64,000 nt of DNA from Mesostigma viride (GCA_009746045.1 RPFO01000500.1:379199-443198), one strand, 5' to 3'. Shown: positions 19,997 to 32,699, counted from the stretch's first letter. A program made the numbers and translations. The notes: generated from the sequence alone by a model not told the origin.

Positions 19997-22900
19997 CTAC
20001 TGAAATAAGATCCCAATAAGAGTGGCCACAGCGAAAATCAGGAACATTACACCACCCACGATGGTGACCTGCGAGGCGCGAAACATGATAAGGAAATGGG
20101 TGAAATCAGTGCAGGCAAACTAAGAACCAGCTAAACAAACGCAAAGAAACACATGTTGCAATTCTTATACGGATACTTTATGCTAGCCCCTCGCCTCGCC
20201 ATGCAGCTGACTTAAGGGGACTCGTCACCAAAACACCAAAAAATCAATAAAAATTCAAAACTCGCATTAAACCTATGCAAACAGTGCCCAAAAGTGATTG
20301 GGGACACAAAGTAGCATTTATGACGATTTGTCGTGCACTTACTAGGGGTACTACCCCTGGCATGTGGCTAAAAATAGCACAAGACGCTAAACCGTTCTTG
20401 CCGCCCAACGGTCAATAGGAGCATCTGTTTGACCTGCCCATACATTCCAAACGAGTTCCCCCTCTCCTCGACCGTTTGAGCTACTAACATGGGTCGGCGG
20501 GGCAGGTTTGTGAGAGTTATTAATTTTCCCGCCAAAATACGGTCTTTTTTCGCGGGAAAATTAATAACTCTCACAAACCTGACCCGCTGAACCATGTTAG
20601 TAACTCAAACGGTCGAGGAGAGGGGGAACTTGTTTGGAATGTATGGGCAGGTCAATCAGATGCTCCTATTGACCGTGGCGTGGCAAAAACGGTTTAGCGT
20701 CTTGTGCTATTTTTAGCCAAATGCCGGGGGTAATACCCCAAGTAAGTGCACGACAAATCGTCATAAATGCTACTTTGGGTCCCCAAACCCATTTGGGCAT
20801 TGTTCGCATAGGTTTAATGTGAGTTTTGAATTTTTATTGATTTTTTGGTGTTTTGGTGACGAGTCCCCTTAACTATGGTTGGTGTACATCTAAGATGGGT
20901 GCAAGCTCTTGAGGCAGCAATTAGATGAAAGCTGACCAGTGGGCAGCAAGAACAGGGGCTTCACGATAACACGCCGAAGTGCAAGTCTTCATCAGTTTCC
21001 GCTATGTCAACAAGCAAATTTATAGCTTCACTGGCATAAGAGGAAGGGTTGTCCAACATCCCAGCACCGATGCAAGAACAGAAAAGAGCAACAGCCGCCA
21101 GAAGCCACCACGTGTGGGAACCAGGTCACACGGTTGCCTGTGTTTGACATGATCAAACAGCAAAGTGAAGCTCAACCAGACTGAAACCATAGCAGACGTG
21201 CAAGTTGAGGAGCACAGATCCGTGTTTTTTACAGAGATTATGCCGGCTAGTTGCAATCATGGATGACACTAACGACTACTCCATGGGGTATTGTCAAGGG
21301 ACATCGCCAGGACAAACGACAGTGACTTTTCCTGCCTGTCTCATTGACGCCAGTGCATCCCTCTGCCAATTGAGTAGCAGTTGTGGGCCGTATTTAAACG
21401 GCCACGACACTTCCTCTAGCCCAGAGTCCAGCCCCCCAATGCTGTCGGACGTACCACGCGTTCCGAGATGTGCCTGGACAAGACTGAGCCTCCAATGACA
21501 GCCAGCGTCGTGGCCAGGAAATGGCCCGCGATCGCGCCGGCAGCGACACCAAACGGGGACTGGAGATGCCAAGGGAGCAAGCCCATGTGAATGCAGCAGG
21601 TGAAGTTGTACAACACAGAGTTGAAGCCAATTTTAACCATGATGAAACAGCAAAAAGCTGGATCTAGGTGCCAGGGCCAATATAAACAGGTAGAGGGCTG
21701 AGTACATGCAGGGACAGGGAGAGGGGAAGAGGGGAATGAGGGGGGAGCAGAGGGTGACAGCTGGTAAGGCAGAAACGTCCGGGGAATGATTTCAGGAAAT
21801 AAGGGTAGGGGGGAATGCGGGAAGGGGAACAGTGGACTGGCAGTAGACTTTTGGGACAGCCGCATACCTACGGCGTGCACGAGGCTGTGCATATATATAT
21901 AATACTATATATATATGTTTTAGCAGCTGACGGCTACCAGGGAGAGTGGCTATCAACAGCCTACCAACAGGGACCCGACAGGGTCCCTGAGCCTACTTGA
22001 GTGTAGGAGTATGGCTACACAGCCAGATGAATGGTGATACTTACTTTGACGCCTACTTCCACACCAATTCATGAGGCCGCAAAAATGGGGCCACACATAC
22101 GCGAAAGCAGCAACAATGAAGAAACTGGCGTTCTCGTGCTCAGGCACGAGATGCCCACTTACATTACTCTGATTGCTGCAACCTTCAGCGGCCACAGTAA
22201 CTGGCATGCACCACCCACAAATCCCAACTTTTATCATAGACTGATGTGCCACGCACCCGCCCGCCCACCTGCCCGCCAAGTGGCAAATCCCAACCGCTAG
22301 CTTCCTACCATTGCTATCATAAGATTATGATGATTATAATAAGAATATGCACTTGTTTGCTCTGTACATCCCACCACTTGCCATAAGCCCTAAACCCTAA
22401 ACCCACCACCAGCATGGCACAACAGCAGCTGCTGACTAGCACAGACAGAAGTTTGTGCGCCCACACACGCGTGCGCCTGGGTTGACACTAAAAAATCACA
22501 GACACGCCCAGGTGTGCCCATGGTTTCGCACACCTACCTGCGTCGCGCCGAGTGCGATGGTGGCCAGCATGGAGCGGTCGCCCCACTCCTGCACACAAAG
22601 CAAGGCGACAAGAATTTTTGCGTGCAAGGTGTTAAATTTATACTACTATATGCACAGGTGGCCATGACGGTTGGGCCGTTGGATGATTATGTCATGCGCG
22701 GCACGTGAAGGCAACCACAGCGACGCTGGAGTCAGCGAACATCTTGTTTTTTTTTCAATGTTCGTTCCACACGTGTAGAATAAAGCGAATCGTTTGAAGA
22801 GGAAGCCAAGCTTTTTCCACAGCAAATGCATGCCAAGGGTGCAGCAGGCGTGCAAAGACAACCCTGACAGGTACCCACCTGTGTCTAGCCCAACTTGACG

Positions 22901-25900
22901 GCTTGCGATAGTACCATATGCCCGTACGCTTCATGGTGGAGCAACGTATGGATAACACGCACTGAAACATTCTATGGACTTTCTGGGTGTGGGGACTTAC
23001 CCATGTACTGTTACGCACAATACTTAGAAGTAGGTAACAGACAACCATTGGGAGTGCCCGCCCGGGGCCCTGTCCGGGCACACCGTTCACTGCACGTAGC
23101 CTCTCCACAGTGTGGAACTGTGATGGGCGGTCGACTACCCGTTTGCCACCGAAATTTTAAGGTCCAAATTAGGCATCTAGGGCAGTGACTAGACAAAAGC
23201 GACAAGCACATCGACATTCGAGTAGATTAAACGTATACCTGGTATGGGCACCGTGGGGCCATGCAGATCTCAGGCACATGTGCACACAGGCGACCCACAC
23301 GGAGCGCGGGCACTCACCGCCACAAAGACGAGCGTGAACGCCTCCGCCATGATGGCCCACGCCGATGACTGCCCGCCCAGCGACTCCTGCGGGGGCAGGG
23401 AAGGAAGCACGTACGATTGTTATTGTGCCGGGTGGCATGACAGCGTGGCGCCTTGTCAACCTGTCTACTTGTGGGGAAGAGGAAAGCACGAGCGAATATG
23501 CACAGAAAGCACGAGCGATATGCACAAAAAGCACGAGCGAATATGCACAGAAAGCACGAGCGAATATGCACAGAAAGCACGAGCGATATGCACAAAAAGC
23601 ACGAGCGAATATGCACAGAAAGCACGAGCGAATATGCACAGAAAGCACGAGCGAATATGCACAGAAAGCACGAGCGAATATGCACAGAAAGCACGAGCGA
23701 ATATGCACAGAAAGCACGAGCGAATATGCACAGAAAGCACGAGCGAATATGCACAGAAAGCACAAGCGAATATGCACAGAAAGCGCGAGCGAATATGCAC
23801 AGAAAGCACGAGCGAATATGCACAGAAAGCGCGAGCGAATATGCACAGAAAGCACGAGCGAATATGCACAGAAAGCACAAGCGAATATGCACAGAAAGCA
23901 CAAGCGAATATGCACAGAAAGCACGAGCGAATATGCACAGAAAGCACGAGCGAATATGCACAGAAAGCACGAACGAATCTGCACAGAAAGCACAGATGGC
24001 GTCGCCAACTTGCTGCCTAGTCAACATTCTGTGCGCGTTTCTGACAGGAATAGAGGAATGCCTTTCACCACATGTGGAGGGAAAGTGGTATAAACAATCC
24101 CCCAGCTCTCCTTCGAGCTGCACCCAACATCAACCGTTTCCCATACATAGATCACACCATATTGCACAGCACCCCATCTCATTGCCCAGTTGCGCATGGC
24201 AGTGCAGCACGCACAGACAAAGCTTTTCTCCTATCTAGCGCATGCAGGCCATACACCGCCCGTGCTCTTTGTACACCGCCCACGGATACCAAGCCCTAAT
24301 GCGGTATTCTGCAAATAGCAGAATGAGTGACCACTTGCTTGAAATGGCATGAACTACGATGGATGACCACCGCCACATGTCACCACTTTCTCACCTCTGC
24401 CTGTGACACCAACACCACCGCGTCCTGCAACTCAGAGTCCTCATCCTCCTCTTCCTTTTCGCCCTCCTCCGGTGCCTTGGGCGCTTTGGGCTTCATGGCC
24501 AGCCCTTGCATGAGCGTGCGGACGCCAAAGTACACCAGCATCGCGACCGCAGCGTACTCCGCGATGATGCCACCTGCAGCGGAAGAGGACATCAAGGTAC
24601 GTGGCGCACCAGGACCACCGTGGTTGTGAGTACCAGATGGCGCATGTGGCATGCGTGGCAAGCCGATGCTGCGCTGCAGCGACGAACCAGTATCTGTGGA
24701 TGACGAGCCGTGCCTGGGATATGCCATCCATGGGGGGCCTAAAGCATACCCCCCCCCCCCCCCCCCGCAAGCTGGTTTGGTAGGAAGACCCCCGCACGCT
24801 CCCTGTCTGCATGCACCCATTGCCTGCGGAAATCCCTTAAGAGCAGACAGCACCACGGCCCCCCTCCCCCCCCCCCCTCCCCTCCCACATACTGGATGAA
24901 ATGGAGTGGGGCACCTCCTTGAACAGGTACCCCAGCCCCGTGGAGATGACGGTCATCAGCGCGAGGGCGGCCGTGGCCGCCACCGTCACCAGCAGCTTGG
25001 AGTGGCGCATCGCGAGCAGCGCCGCAATGAAGAACGTCTGGGGGGCGGGGGGGGGGAGAAAGGAGGGACAGAGGCAAAAGGGGGGCGATTGGGGGGAAAA
25101 CGGCAGAGGGAGGTGAACAGAAGGGAAAGTGCATGGGCGGGGGGCGGGGGGCGGGTAGAGCGCGGGGATTTAGAGGGGAATTACTCAACCATGGGTTAAC
25201 GAGGTCATCCAACGCCGCAGCTAATTGATTGCTTCTCACAGAATGGGTAGGGTGGTTCACATAAACAGCAGGGTGGTTCACATAAACAGCTGCAGTAATT
25301 ATGATGCCCAGAAAAGCAGGTTGCAAGCTGGCCAGGGGGCCAGCCCAAACAGGGTCAGACAATCATGAAGCTATCATCCGACCTAAGCAGCACCCGGAAG
25401 CCAGGCAGCCAGGCCTGGCAAGGTGAGCTGGTGGCCGAGGGAATAAAATCATGTGAAGCAGCCATTAAGATACCAGGCGGACGCCGGTGCACAGTGGCGG
25501 GAGAATTCCCAGCCACCAACACAAACATGCACTACCCCCTTGAGCAATGGTGCCGGCTAGCCTATGATGCTCCTACATTGTTCACAGTGAAAATCACAGT
25601 GCTAGCAATATACTAACCAAGAAACAAAAACAATACTGAGCTTGAGAGAACACAACCATCCAACGGCGCAAGAGCACGCACCGCATGCAACTGCTGGCCT
25701 CCCCCCACCTACTTTGTCAACAGCCGAGCCAAAGAAAAAACAAGTGTGCCATGACGGAAGCAGACTGCATGCACGCGCTGCCACCGCGCCTACCTTGTCG
25801 CCAATCTCCGACACCAGGATGAGGGAGAAGGCCGCCGCGATGCCTGACTTGGACAGGAAGCGGATGATGTCGCTCACGCCGTGGGGCAGGGCGAGCACGG

Positions 25901-25983
25901 TAATCCCGGCCGCCAGCAGCAGGGCGACGAGCAGGACGAGGAGCAGGGTTTTGGGCAGCGGCTGGTTGCCGCCCTCCATGAAA
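19997..25983 (-). CDS. GDT1/TMEM165/PAM71-family cation transporter, copy 1 (7 of its exons)
   Basis: A membrane Mn2+/Ca2+ transporter family (UPF0016), acting in Golgi or chloroplast envelope/thylakoid in other eukaryotes. Minus-strand exons: 25983-25794, 25037-24893, 24573-24395, 23386-23318, 22588-22538, 21559-21455, 20068-19997 (stop TAG). All introns are GT-AG and phases match. Both family signatures are present and each spans an intron: SEIGDK/T and FVA/EWGDRS (E-x-G-D-K/R-T/S). Between them are membrane segments (LLVLLVALLLAAGITVLAL, LLVTVAATAALALM) and an acidic linker (EEGEKEEEDEDSE). The C-terminus is VTIVGGVMFLIFAVATLIGILFQ. The first exon begins in mid-codon, so 5' exons (targeting peptide) lie upstream of 25983 and were not resolved. 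Mobile and tandem repeats occupy the introns. Reading frame intact. Confidence 0.93.
20216..20868. mobile_element. 653-bp foldback (hairpin) element in intron 6 of transporter copy 1
   Basis: Two inverted arms of about 310-320 bp, highly similar along their length, meet around 20540. The ends are GGGGACTCGTCACC and its complement, and TTAA flanks both sides (20212-20215 and 20869-20872). No protein is encoded. The TTAA duplication suggests piggyBac-type mobilisation (inference). It lies in the intron between exons at 21455 and 20068. Confidence 0.85.
23484..23994. repeat. 23-bp tandem repeat array, about 22 copies
   Basis: The unit contains GCACGAGCGAATATGCAC plus GAAA. Two interspersed 22-bp variants have GCGATATGCAC and AAAAAGC. 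The array lies in the intron between the 24395 and 23386 exons of transporter copy 1, and nothing similar is in the same intron of copy 2. Because 23 is not a multiple of three, long meaningless frames appear on both strands. Confidence 0.92.
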
Positions 25984-27250
25984 CTGCGGGGTTGGGGGAG
26001 GGAGAGGCGGCAGCGAGGGAAAGGTTGGGTCAGGAGATGGGCCTTGCCGTGGGAAGGGTGGCGGGAGCAAGGATAAAGTTTACGCGGGGAAATGCCGCCC
26101 AGCCGCCCAGAGGCCCGTCACCACAAGCGGGTCATGGGAAGAGCGATGGGAGCAGTGCGTGATACATATATGTATATATATTAAAAATATATAATTACTT
26201 ACATCAGAGTAAAGGCACCCACGTAAAAATAAACAAAGCCAACACTAACAAGAGATACCACGACAAAACAACGACAGCCGGCATGGGACACTCGATCCAC
26301 ACCGCGGAATGATCCAAGTAAAACAGCCTAATAACCGTGCTGCGCCGCAAAGTCAGCTCGTGTGCGGCGGAGCAAGATGTCAGCCATAGCCCGGGCAATC
26401 GCTACCGAAAGGCATGTATATATATTCATTGAGAATGATAAATTGCGGAGGTGAGATTGGCATGCAACATAAGGAAAACCCCGAAAAGAAGAACCCTGGA
26501 GAAATTAAGAGGAATCTGACACGGACATCCACGAATCACGCCAGCTGCACAAGGTACAACTAACTACATCACAAAACTACGACACGCAGCAACGTATATA
26601 TATATGCTCAGAAACAAACGCGAACCCTGGTAGTGTTCTCATCTGCTGCAGCTGTTGCCATACTACATACTCTAAGACTAGCATCACCTTTCGGGTATCA
26701 ACGCCGCCGGCTGCCCGACGTCCCCGCTCGTGCCAGAAGCAGCCAGTAAGGGTGTACGCGCATTGGGCTCCTGGCCCATGCTTTTCTTGCCACGTGCATC
26801 ACCCGCCGCGGCCGCGATAATTACTTCTGAAATGATCCTGCGCGGCGGTGGCAACGAGGGGGGTACGCCAGCAGATGCCGGGAGGCTGCCACTGTGCAGC
26901 GAAGGGGTGGGCGGGCGGGCTTTTGAATTGACCTGCTCCTGGCTTGCCTCCCCCACGACCTGGATGTTCAGCTGTCCCTGTTCCGAGCCGAACGCGTGCA
27001 CCAGATGCCAGGAACGCAGTCACAGCATTCCGCTTGAGTGTGATGGTGCAGACGAGAGTGTGTGATGTTCTGGACTCAGAGGATCGTGCATTTAAGGGCA
27101 CCCTTGTGGCGGCGGCAGTCTGGGGGGCACAATGGCCTACTGCATGCGCGCGTCACAGACACTGGTGTCTAAGACAAAATATGGGCGGGCTGGGTGCCCG
27201 GACGATTGGTTGGCTGGGCATGGCAGCGCGGACATGATTATACACAAACA
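25984..27250. other. Upstream region of transporter copy 1, no exon resolved
   Basis: The missing 5' exons of copy 1 should lie here or further right. GC-rich minus-strand frames at about 26684-27101 are possible transit-peptide coding, but I found no match to copy 2 and no convincing splice pair. A TATATA-rich stretch occurs at 26160-26200. Confidence 0.3.
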
Positions 27251-30059
27251 GAACTAGCACGTACTAAAAATGGCGCGAGTGAGGCGAAGGCGGAAGGCGG
27301 AAGGCCCGATGACAGCGTTTCATCACCACGACTATGACTCGGCAAATGAAGAAAAAAGCCGGCTGGCAACAATCAACAGAAGACAATTTACCGTTCGCGA
27401 TCCGCTGGCATCACCACTGCACGAGGTGGCGTGAGTTGTGCCTCCGCGCCCATCATCTGTTTCTGGACCTTTTCGCTTGAGCGCATCCGAATTCAAGTGT
27501 TTTGTTAAGGTTTGGTCCCATTGTGGCTGTATACCATGCGCCATCTTACACCAATTCTCCTTTCCCACAAGAAACTCGAGACTTGCGAGCGAGGTGACCT
27601 TTCAGTCACGGAGCGTTACAAAACTGAATAAGCAAGCATTTGAATTGCTCAAGGCGTAGTCAACGGGCTACCCTTGCCCGGAAACAAATGGCAGGCGCGT
27701 GCAGTCAATGAACAGCTCACCAAATCTCACTAAAGGAATTGCATTGTAACGTCCACAATCTCGCCCCAGCACGGCACCTCATTTAACAAATGAAAACCTT
27801 ACAGCTCGCCTATGTAGCAGTCATCCCCGTCCATGTGGCACCCCTATGCAGGCGCGCCTGCTGTGAAAAAAAGATGGTGGTAGCTACCCTGTAGATCTCT
27901 TCGCTGTTAACTCAAATCTTGCTGTGCCGTGTGCGTCACTTCGCCACCGTCAGAAGCTACGGGCCCGCATTAGAGCTAACATTGATGAAGAAATGCATTA
28001 AGGCCATCAACATTGTACCGCTTGCCCACATTGTGGAGCAAGATACACGTGATAGATGATCGTTCCTTGCCCCTGCACAGGATCGGCCACGCCCGGGCAC
28101 GTGCAGTCGAAATGATCTACCAGTCTACAGTATCTACAGTCTACGCCCTGGCTGCGACCCCTACTACCTTGAGATGTTCTTACGTTCTTACATAACCTGT
28201 CGCCAAAAGCCCTGCTCTGATGATTAATCGATACTCTGCCAGCTCAGACGATCGGCCAGCTGGGCATTGGGCAATTAGTGGGCGTCGGCCGTTCCGTCCT
28301 CGTAGCGGCACTTTGCACGTCTTGTATCTCTGTCGGCAAGTCAGTCAGTCAATCTGTCGTCATTCGGCAAGGGAACTTGTTCGGCAATCCCGGGACGATA
28401 AACTGAACTGAACTACACTAGCGGCACAGGGATAGGATTCAATCTTTTCCGGTGACGTCAACGACTTGAAGCACTCCGTACTTGACGGCACTACCGTACG
28501 TCCTGCTAGAACCACGACTCAGTTACGACTCATCCTGAACTCATGCCTGCAAGCTTGCTGCAAGCACAAGAATGTCGGACCACCGGCGCCTGCGGCGCGG
28601 GATAAACTCATTACCTCAATACCTTGTCATTTCTCAACTCAAGCACAAAATGCTCTCATCAAGCACAAAATGCTGACTGCTGACAACCACTTGTCCATGG
28701 TGAAAAGCCTCCGGCGAGACTGCATCGCCGAAAGAGTATACCAATCTTTATCTGTTCGCGGATCACGGCCGACCATCATGTTTTATTAACCGTGTAGAAG
28801 ATCGTGTCCTTACGTTGAATACGTTCATACTTACCGACGACACTGACATCCCCGGCATCCCGGCGCAAATTATTTCACTACTTGTCTCAGGAATATCAGT
28901 ATCGGCGTCGGCCGCGGGCTGCGCCATTAGTCGGCAAAGCCAGTCATGGGCTACCGGCCTAGTATTTTCTATGCAAGCTTTTTAAATTGCAAAAATTCCT
29001 TCCATTGCTTATAGCAACTGATTTTCGCGGCAAGCGGTAGATAGATAAATATAGTGGGAGTATTACACAGTTAATACTATCTCTCTATCCCACCGGCCGG
29101 GACTCTCATGATCAGTCCTCGTGATTTAATTATAGTGCCAGTTCATTTGGCAGCAGGTGTCCTGGCTGGCTTCGATCCAGCCTTCGGGCCGAGATCAGGG
29201 TCGAAGCCAGGTACATATCTCTGCCCCCTTCTCGTTGTGCAACGAACCGGCTGACATGTGAAGCTATCACTACTTCCGTCAGGTGATCCTCGTTTCCCCA
29301 CGCCGACGGGATCGCGCTTTGATTATCCCGGGACACATCATGATGATGCAACGTTGTCACTGCACATGCAACAGTCGTAGGTCGGATGTCATGTATAGGG
29401 ACTGGATATATCGAGTAGTCGGTTGTATTCTGATGTATACTGTCTTGCATATCGTACGTGCCGGAATCATGCAGCGCGTGCATGATACGCGGCCGGTTTC
29501 ATATCTTTTGGTACCGAGCCTTGTGGCGCAAACCCCTCACTCACCGAGACCGTCCGCAGGCCTGAGAAATTAGCTCGAGACGGAAGCAGGAACTCTTCAA
29601 TGTCCTCGTTCTCCCCGTCCGTACTTACGGGACGGAAACGCTCACGGACGCCTTGGGTTTGATCGGATCGGTTGGATGGCGCGCGCACCGTCACCCGGGC
29701 ATGTTGCGTTCCATTTTTCAGGTCAAATATGCTGAGCACATGTGACAAGAAGATTTTTTCCCCGGGGAAATGGGTGTTATTCATCCCATTTAAGTTTATT
29801 CCATTCAAGGGATTTAAAAAACAGAAGCCAAGAGACCTGTACCTCGGCACGGTGCCCAGCCATATAGTATATATGGTGGGAGAGCGATCGCAGCAATGGT
29901 GCTGACCACTAGACACTCCCGGCCAGTTAGGCTAATTCCAGAGCTCGAAACACACGCCCTGATCAAGCATGCTGTTTCCGGCCCCACCGTCTAGGTCCGG
30001 CATCTAGTCGCTCTACACGTAAGCCAGCCATAATTTCAATGCACAAGGATACACATTTC
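27251..30059. other. No gene recognised
   Basis: About 2.8 kb. Short frames exist on both strands (for example 29467-29916 minus, 149 aa), without recognisable domains or repeat relatives in this window. Composition is mixed and closer to intergenic than to the GC-rich exons. Confidence 0.4.
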
Positions 30060-30179
30060 CATCACCATTCTTCTTCATCATCCTGAACGACTCGAACACG
30101 CGGACAAGATAACGGCAGGCTCGAGCTACCATGGTCCGGATTCTCCCGATTTCTGGCGGGCCTGCGCTGGTTGTCTCCT
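30060..30179 (-). repeat. About 122-bp dispersed repeat, minus copy
   Basis: This is the reverse complement of 30900-31021 with few differences. A partial third copy is at about 62621-62680. Confidence 0.7.
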
Positions 30180-30189
30180 TGATATATCA

Positions 30190-30705
30190 CAAGCACCATT
30201 AAGCAGCGGCGCCTGCAGCTAGTGGGGCACTTGGCTCGCACCAACCAGGTACCTAGACGTCATCACGCCGGGCCCCCCCGCGGGACTGCGCCCAGCTCAG
30301 CCTGGCCGGCACCTCCTAATTACGTGGGCCGGGCCCCACGATGCTAGACGCCGCAAGGCCCGCACCTTCAAATCTAACCGCTAGTAGAGGACATTGGGGG
30401 CCTAGGCCTCTCCGTGATTTGGAACAAGATGATGGACAAGGCCAAGTGGGCCCAGGTCATAGAGGACAACGAACCCCCTCCCGTGGGGAAGCGCCCACGT
30501 TTGCAAACACGCGGGAAGCACGCTAGACAGGACCCGGCCTAGGGTAGAGATCGAGCTTAGAATAGTAGAGATGCACTTGATGTTGTAGATAGATCAGACC
30601 GGTAGGATTGTGTGTCCCCATCCATCCATTCATCAGGGTTAATGCTCCGTGACTCCCCAACGGGAGCATGAGTCTAATTAATTATTAACTAATTAATTAA
30701 AATTA
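30190..30705 (+). pseudogene. LINE family-2 ORF2 C-terminus and 3' end (5'-truncated)
   Basis: The first frame reads IKQRRLQLVGHLART (30203-30247), a common LINE ORF2 C-terminal motif. After a frame change comes GGLGLSVIWNKMMDKAKWAQVI (about 30394-30460), then PVGKRPRLQ. The 3' UTR ends with CATCAGGGTTAATGCTCC, the CTCCCCAACGGGAG stem-loop and a TAAT-rich tail. ORF2 normally encodes endonuclease and reverse transcriptase; only the last part remains. Confidence 0.7.
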
Positions 30706-30899
30706 GTATCAGCTAATCTTTTCTCAGACGCCGCAAGCGGCTCGAGAAGACGAGTTCAAGTGCTTCACCCTGGACGACAACTTGACCCTGGCGCAGCAAC
30801 AACGGCCGGCGACGGGAGCTATGGCTGACATACCGGCTCCAGCTCCGGCAGACCACAGCGGGGAAGCCGGTGTACTGGAAGGGGGCGGCCGTCTACATC

Positions 30900-31021
30900 A
30901 AGGAGACAACCAGCGCAGGCCACTAGAAATCGGGAGAATCCGGACCATGGTAGCTCGAGCCTGCCGTTATCTTGTCCGCGTGTTCGAGTCGTTCGGGATG
31001 ATGAATATGAATGGTGATGGA
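30900..31021 (+). repeat. 122-bp dispersed repeat inserted in half-LINE, with 8-bp target duplication
   Basis: It starts AAGGAGACAACC and ends GGTGATGGA. It is flanked by TCTACATC on both sides (30892-30899 and 31022-31029), and the half-LINE consensus reads through this site. There are no inverted termini, which fits a short retroposon (SINE-like), but its origin is unknown. Confidence 0.65.
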
Positions 31022-31109
31022 TCTACATCGGCCACAAGCCCTGTCAGACACGCGACCCCCGTGGCCCGCGGCCAGCGATTCTAGATGCCCCAGCTTAGGG
31101 GAATACAGG

Positions 31110-32459
31110 CAGTGATGATTCATACCGATACGCGTCGTACGCGGCCCCAGGTGTATAATGTATAATACGCGGTGTATAATGTATCATACGCTGATCGTAC
31201 GCTAACCGTTGAAAACCCCTTTTTTGGCATGATTTTGAGGGGTTTTCAACATTCTGAGCAACCAAGCATAGTCTGCTGGTGTTTTTCCATACCTTTTGCC
31301 TATGCATGACATATATAGCATGACCTTTGGCATTGCCACCACTACCTAAATACAAGCTTAGTTTCTAACGGTCTAACTTGATAGTTTCTCTTCAAAATCG
31401 AGACAACATGCATTTAAGTATCAATACCAGTATCAATGCACAACTCACTGGAAAGGATAATAAATTTGTAGAACTCAAGATATGCATGCACTATACATTG
31501 CCCCGAGGTGTCGATGACATTGAAGGGCGTCGATGGCATTGAAAGGCGCAAATGAATGCCTCGCACAGCTCCTCGTCCAGCTGCTCTTTGCTGAGCCCAT
31601 AAGGTGCGGGCAAATTACCGTCGGTGGATTGGCCCTTTGATGATCCGCTTGGCCCAGCCGCCCCAGCAGCGCGCCCCGAGGCATGTTGCTGGCATGAGGG
31701 GACACCCAGTTAGAGGCGTCGGTTTCTACAACGTCTGCAAGCCTGTCTTTAAGTGCCGCCCCACATCAGCCTGCTTCTTGGCGTCACTTGTTGCCTTCCT
31801 CTTCCTGGTATTGCTTTCCTTCTCCGCCTGCTCGACCAGCAGCCTGTAACGGAGTACTCCATCATCCATGTAGTAGTTATTTGTCTGCTGCCGATTCTTG
31901 AGGATGCGCTCTTTGCTAATGTATGTCCAGACAGTTTCGGATGTGGCCTCTTCTTCATCGGGCCGCACATCATCATCGTGTTCCATTGACTCACGTGTCA
32001 GCCATGCCTGGATGTCGGTATGCTACGATCTAGGTGCCAGACGACCACGACGTTGCTGGCACACCTTATCACCTTCTTGATCCAGATAAATAGGTGTACG
32101 TTTATTTCCAAATATACTGTTGCTTATCACCCTCTTGATGATGAATCTTCAGCCTTCCCGCCTTCACCTTCCCGCCTTCACAAGTCACAATGAACGCGCT
32201 TTTAGCTTTAGTGCACTATACACTAGCTAGCTCATCACGCAATTATTTGTTCCTACTACAGGTCGGCGCGCCGCAGTCTAGGCAAGCAAATGCACCCACC
32301 TCGTAAGCCAACAATATGCCAAAAAATACGCGAAAATACGCAAAAATACGCAAAAATACGCGTTTGCGTATGAAAGTACCCCATTTTCATACGCGCCGCG
32401 TGCGTATCGCGTATAATACGCTTCATACGGCGTATAATACGGCGTATGAATCATCACTG
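31110..32459. mobile_element. hAT-like DNA transposon, 1350 bp
   Basis: The inverted termini are CAGTGATGATTCATAC at both ends. Eight-base flanks AATACAGG (31102-31109) and AATACAGC (32460-32467) match at 7 of 8 positions, as expected for a hAT target duplication. CGTATAATACG-type subterminal motifs are repeated inside both ends. Remnants of a protein lie on the minus strand. It is inserted in a half-LINE 3' UTR. Confidence 0.7.
31475..31986 (-). pseudogene. Possible hAT transposase N-terminal remnant
   Basis: The minus-strand frames include SETVWTYISKERILKNRQQ and a basic stretch (TRKRKATSDAKKQ), then YGLSKEQLDEELCEAFICA, with FNVID in a neighbouring frame. The last part resembles the segment after the BED finger in hAT transposases. 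There are several frame breaks and no catalytic region. The assignment rests mostly on the element ends. Confidence 0.4.
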
Positions 32460-32699
32460 AATACAGCAGTGTAGTATGGACTATAGTCAGACCGTACGTG
32501 GCCTTGTACATGTACGCCTATAACAGGCACTATACCAGCCGATAAAAAAAGAGCCAAAATTTCGGCCACGAGGTAGCCATGGCTGTCGGAGCTCATAACT
32601 TTCACGTTTGAGCACCGAATTTAGTCGTGAATATCACTATCGCTTCGTCTTTCTAAGATGCACATGCTGATATAATTTTCCGACGCTATTACGCAATAT

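Larger units (their letters stand above)
30720..32545 (+). mobile_element. Half-LINE 3' part, interrupted by a 122-bp repeat and a hAT-like element
   Basis: The ORF1 C-terminal sequence (TLDDNLTLAQQQ, then KPVYWKGAAVYI in pieces) runs to 30899, resumes at 31022 and continues to 31109. It resumes again after the hAT-like element at about 32460-32545 with the family 3' UTR (CCTTGTACATGTACGCC). The interruption order shows that both inserts are younger than this copy. Confidence 0.68.

Noticed and set aside
22385-22405. Interstitial telomere (CCCTAAA)n
   Set aside because: Only about two and a half units in an intron; too short to mean more than chance.
23484-23994. CRISPR-like regular repeat array
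   Set aside because: Units are contiguous with no unique spacers, and the setting is a eukaryotic intron.
23453-24238. Several 160-280-aa frames with repeats such as CTESTSEYAQKA or FLCIFARAFCAYS
   Set aside because: They are read-throughs of the 23-bp tandem array in all frames of both strands, inside an intron. Codon periodicity is absent.
29467-29916. 149-aa minus-strand gene
   Set aside because: No domain, no repeat relative and no splice-supported neighbour. Length is within chance for this composition.
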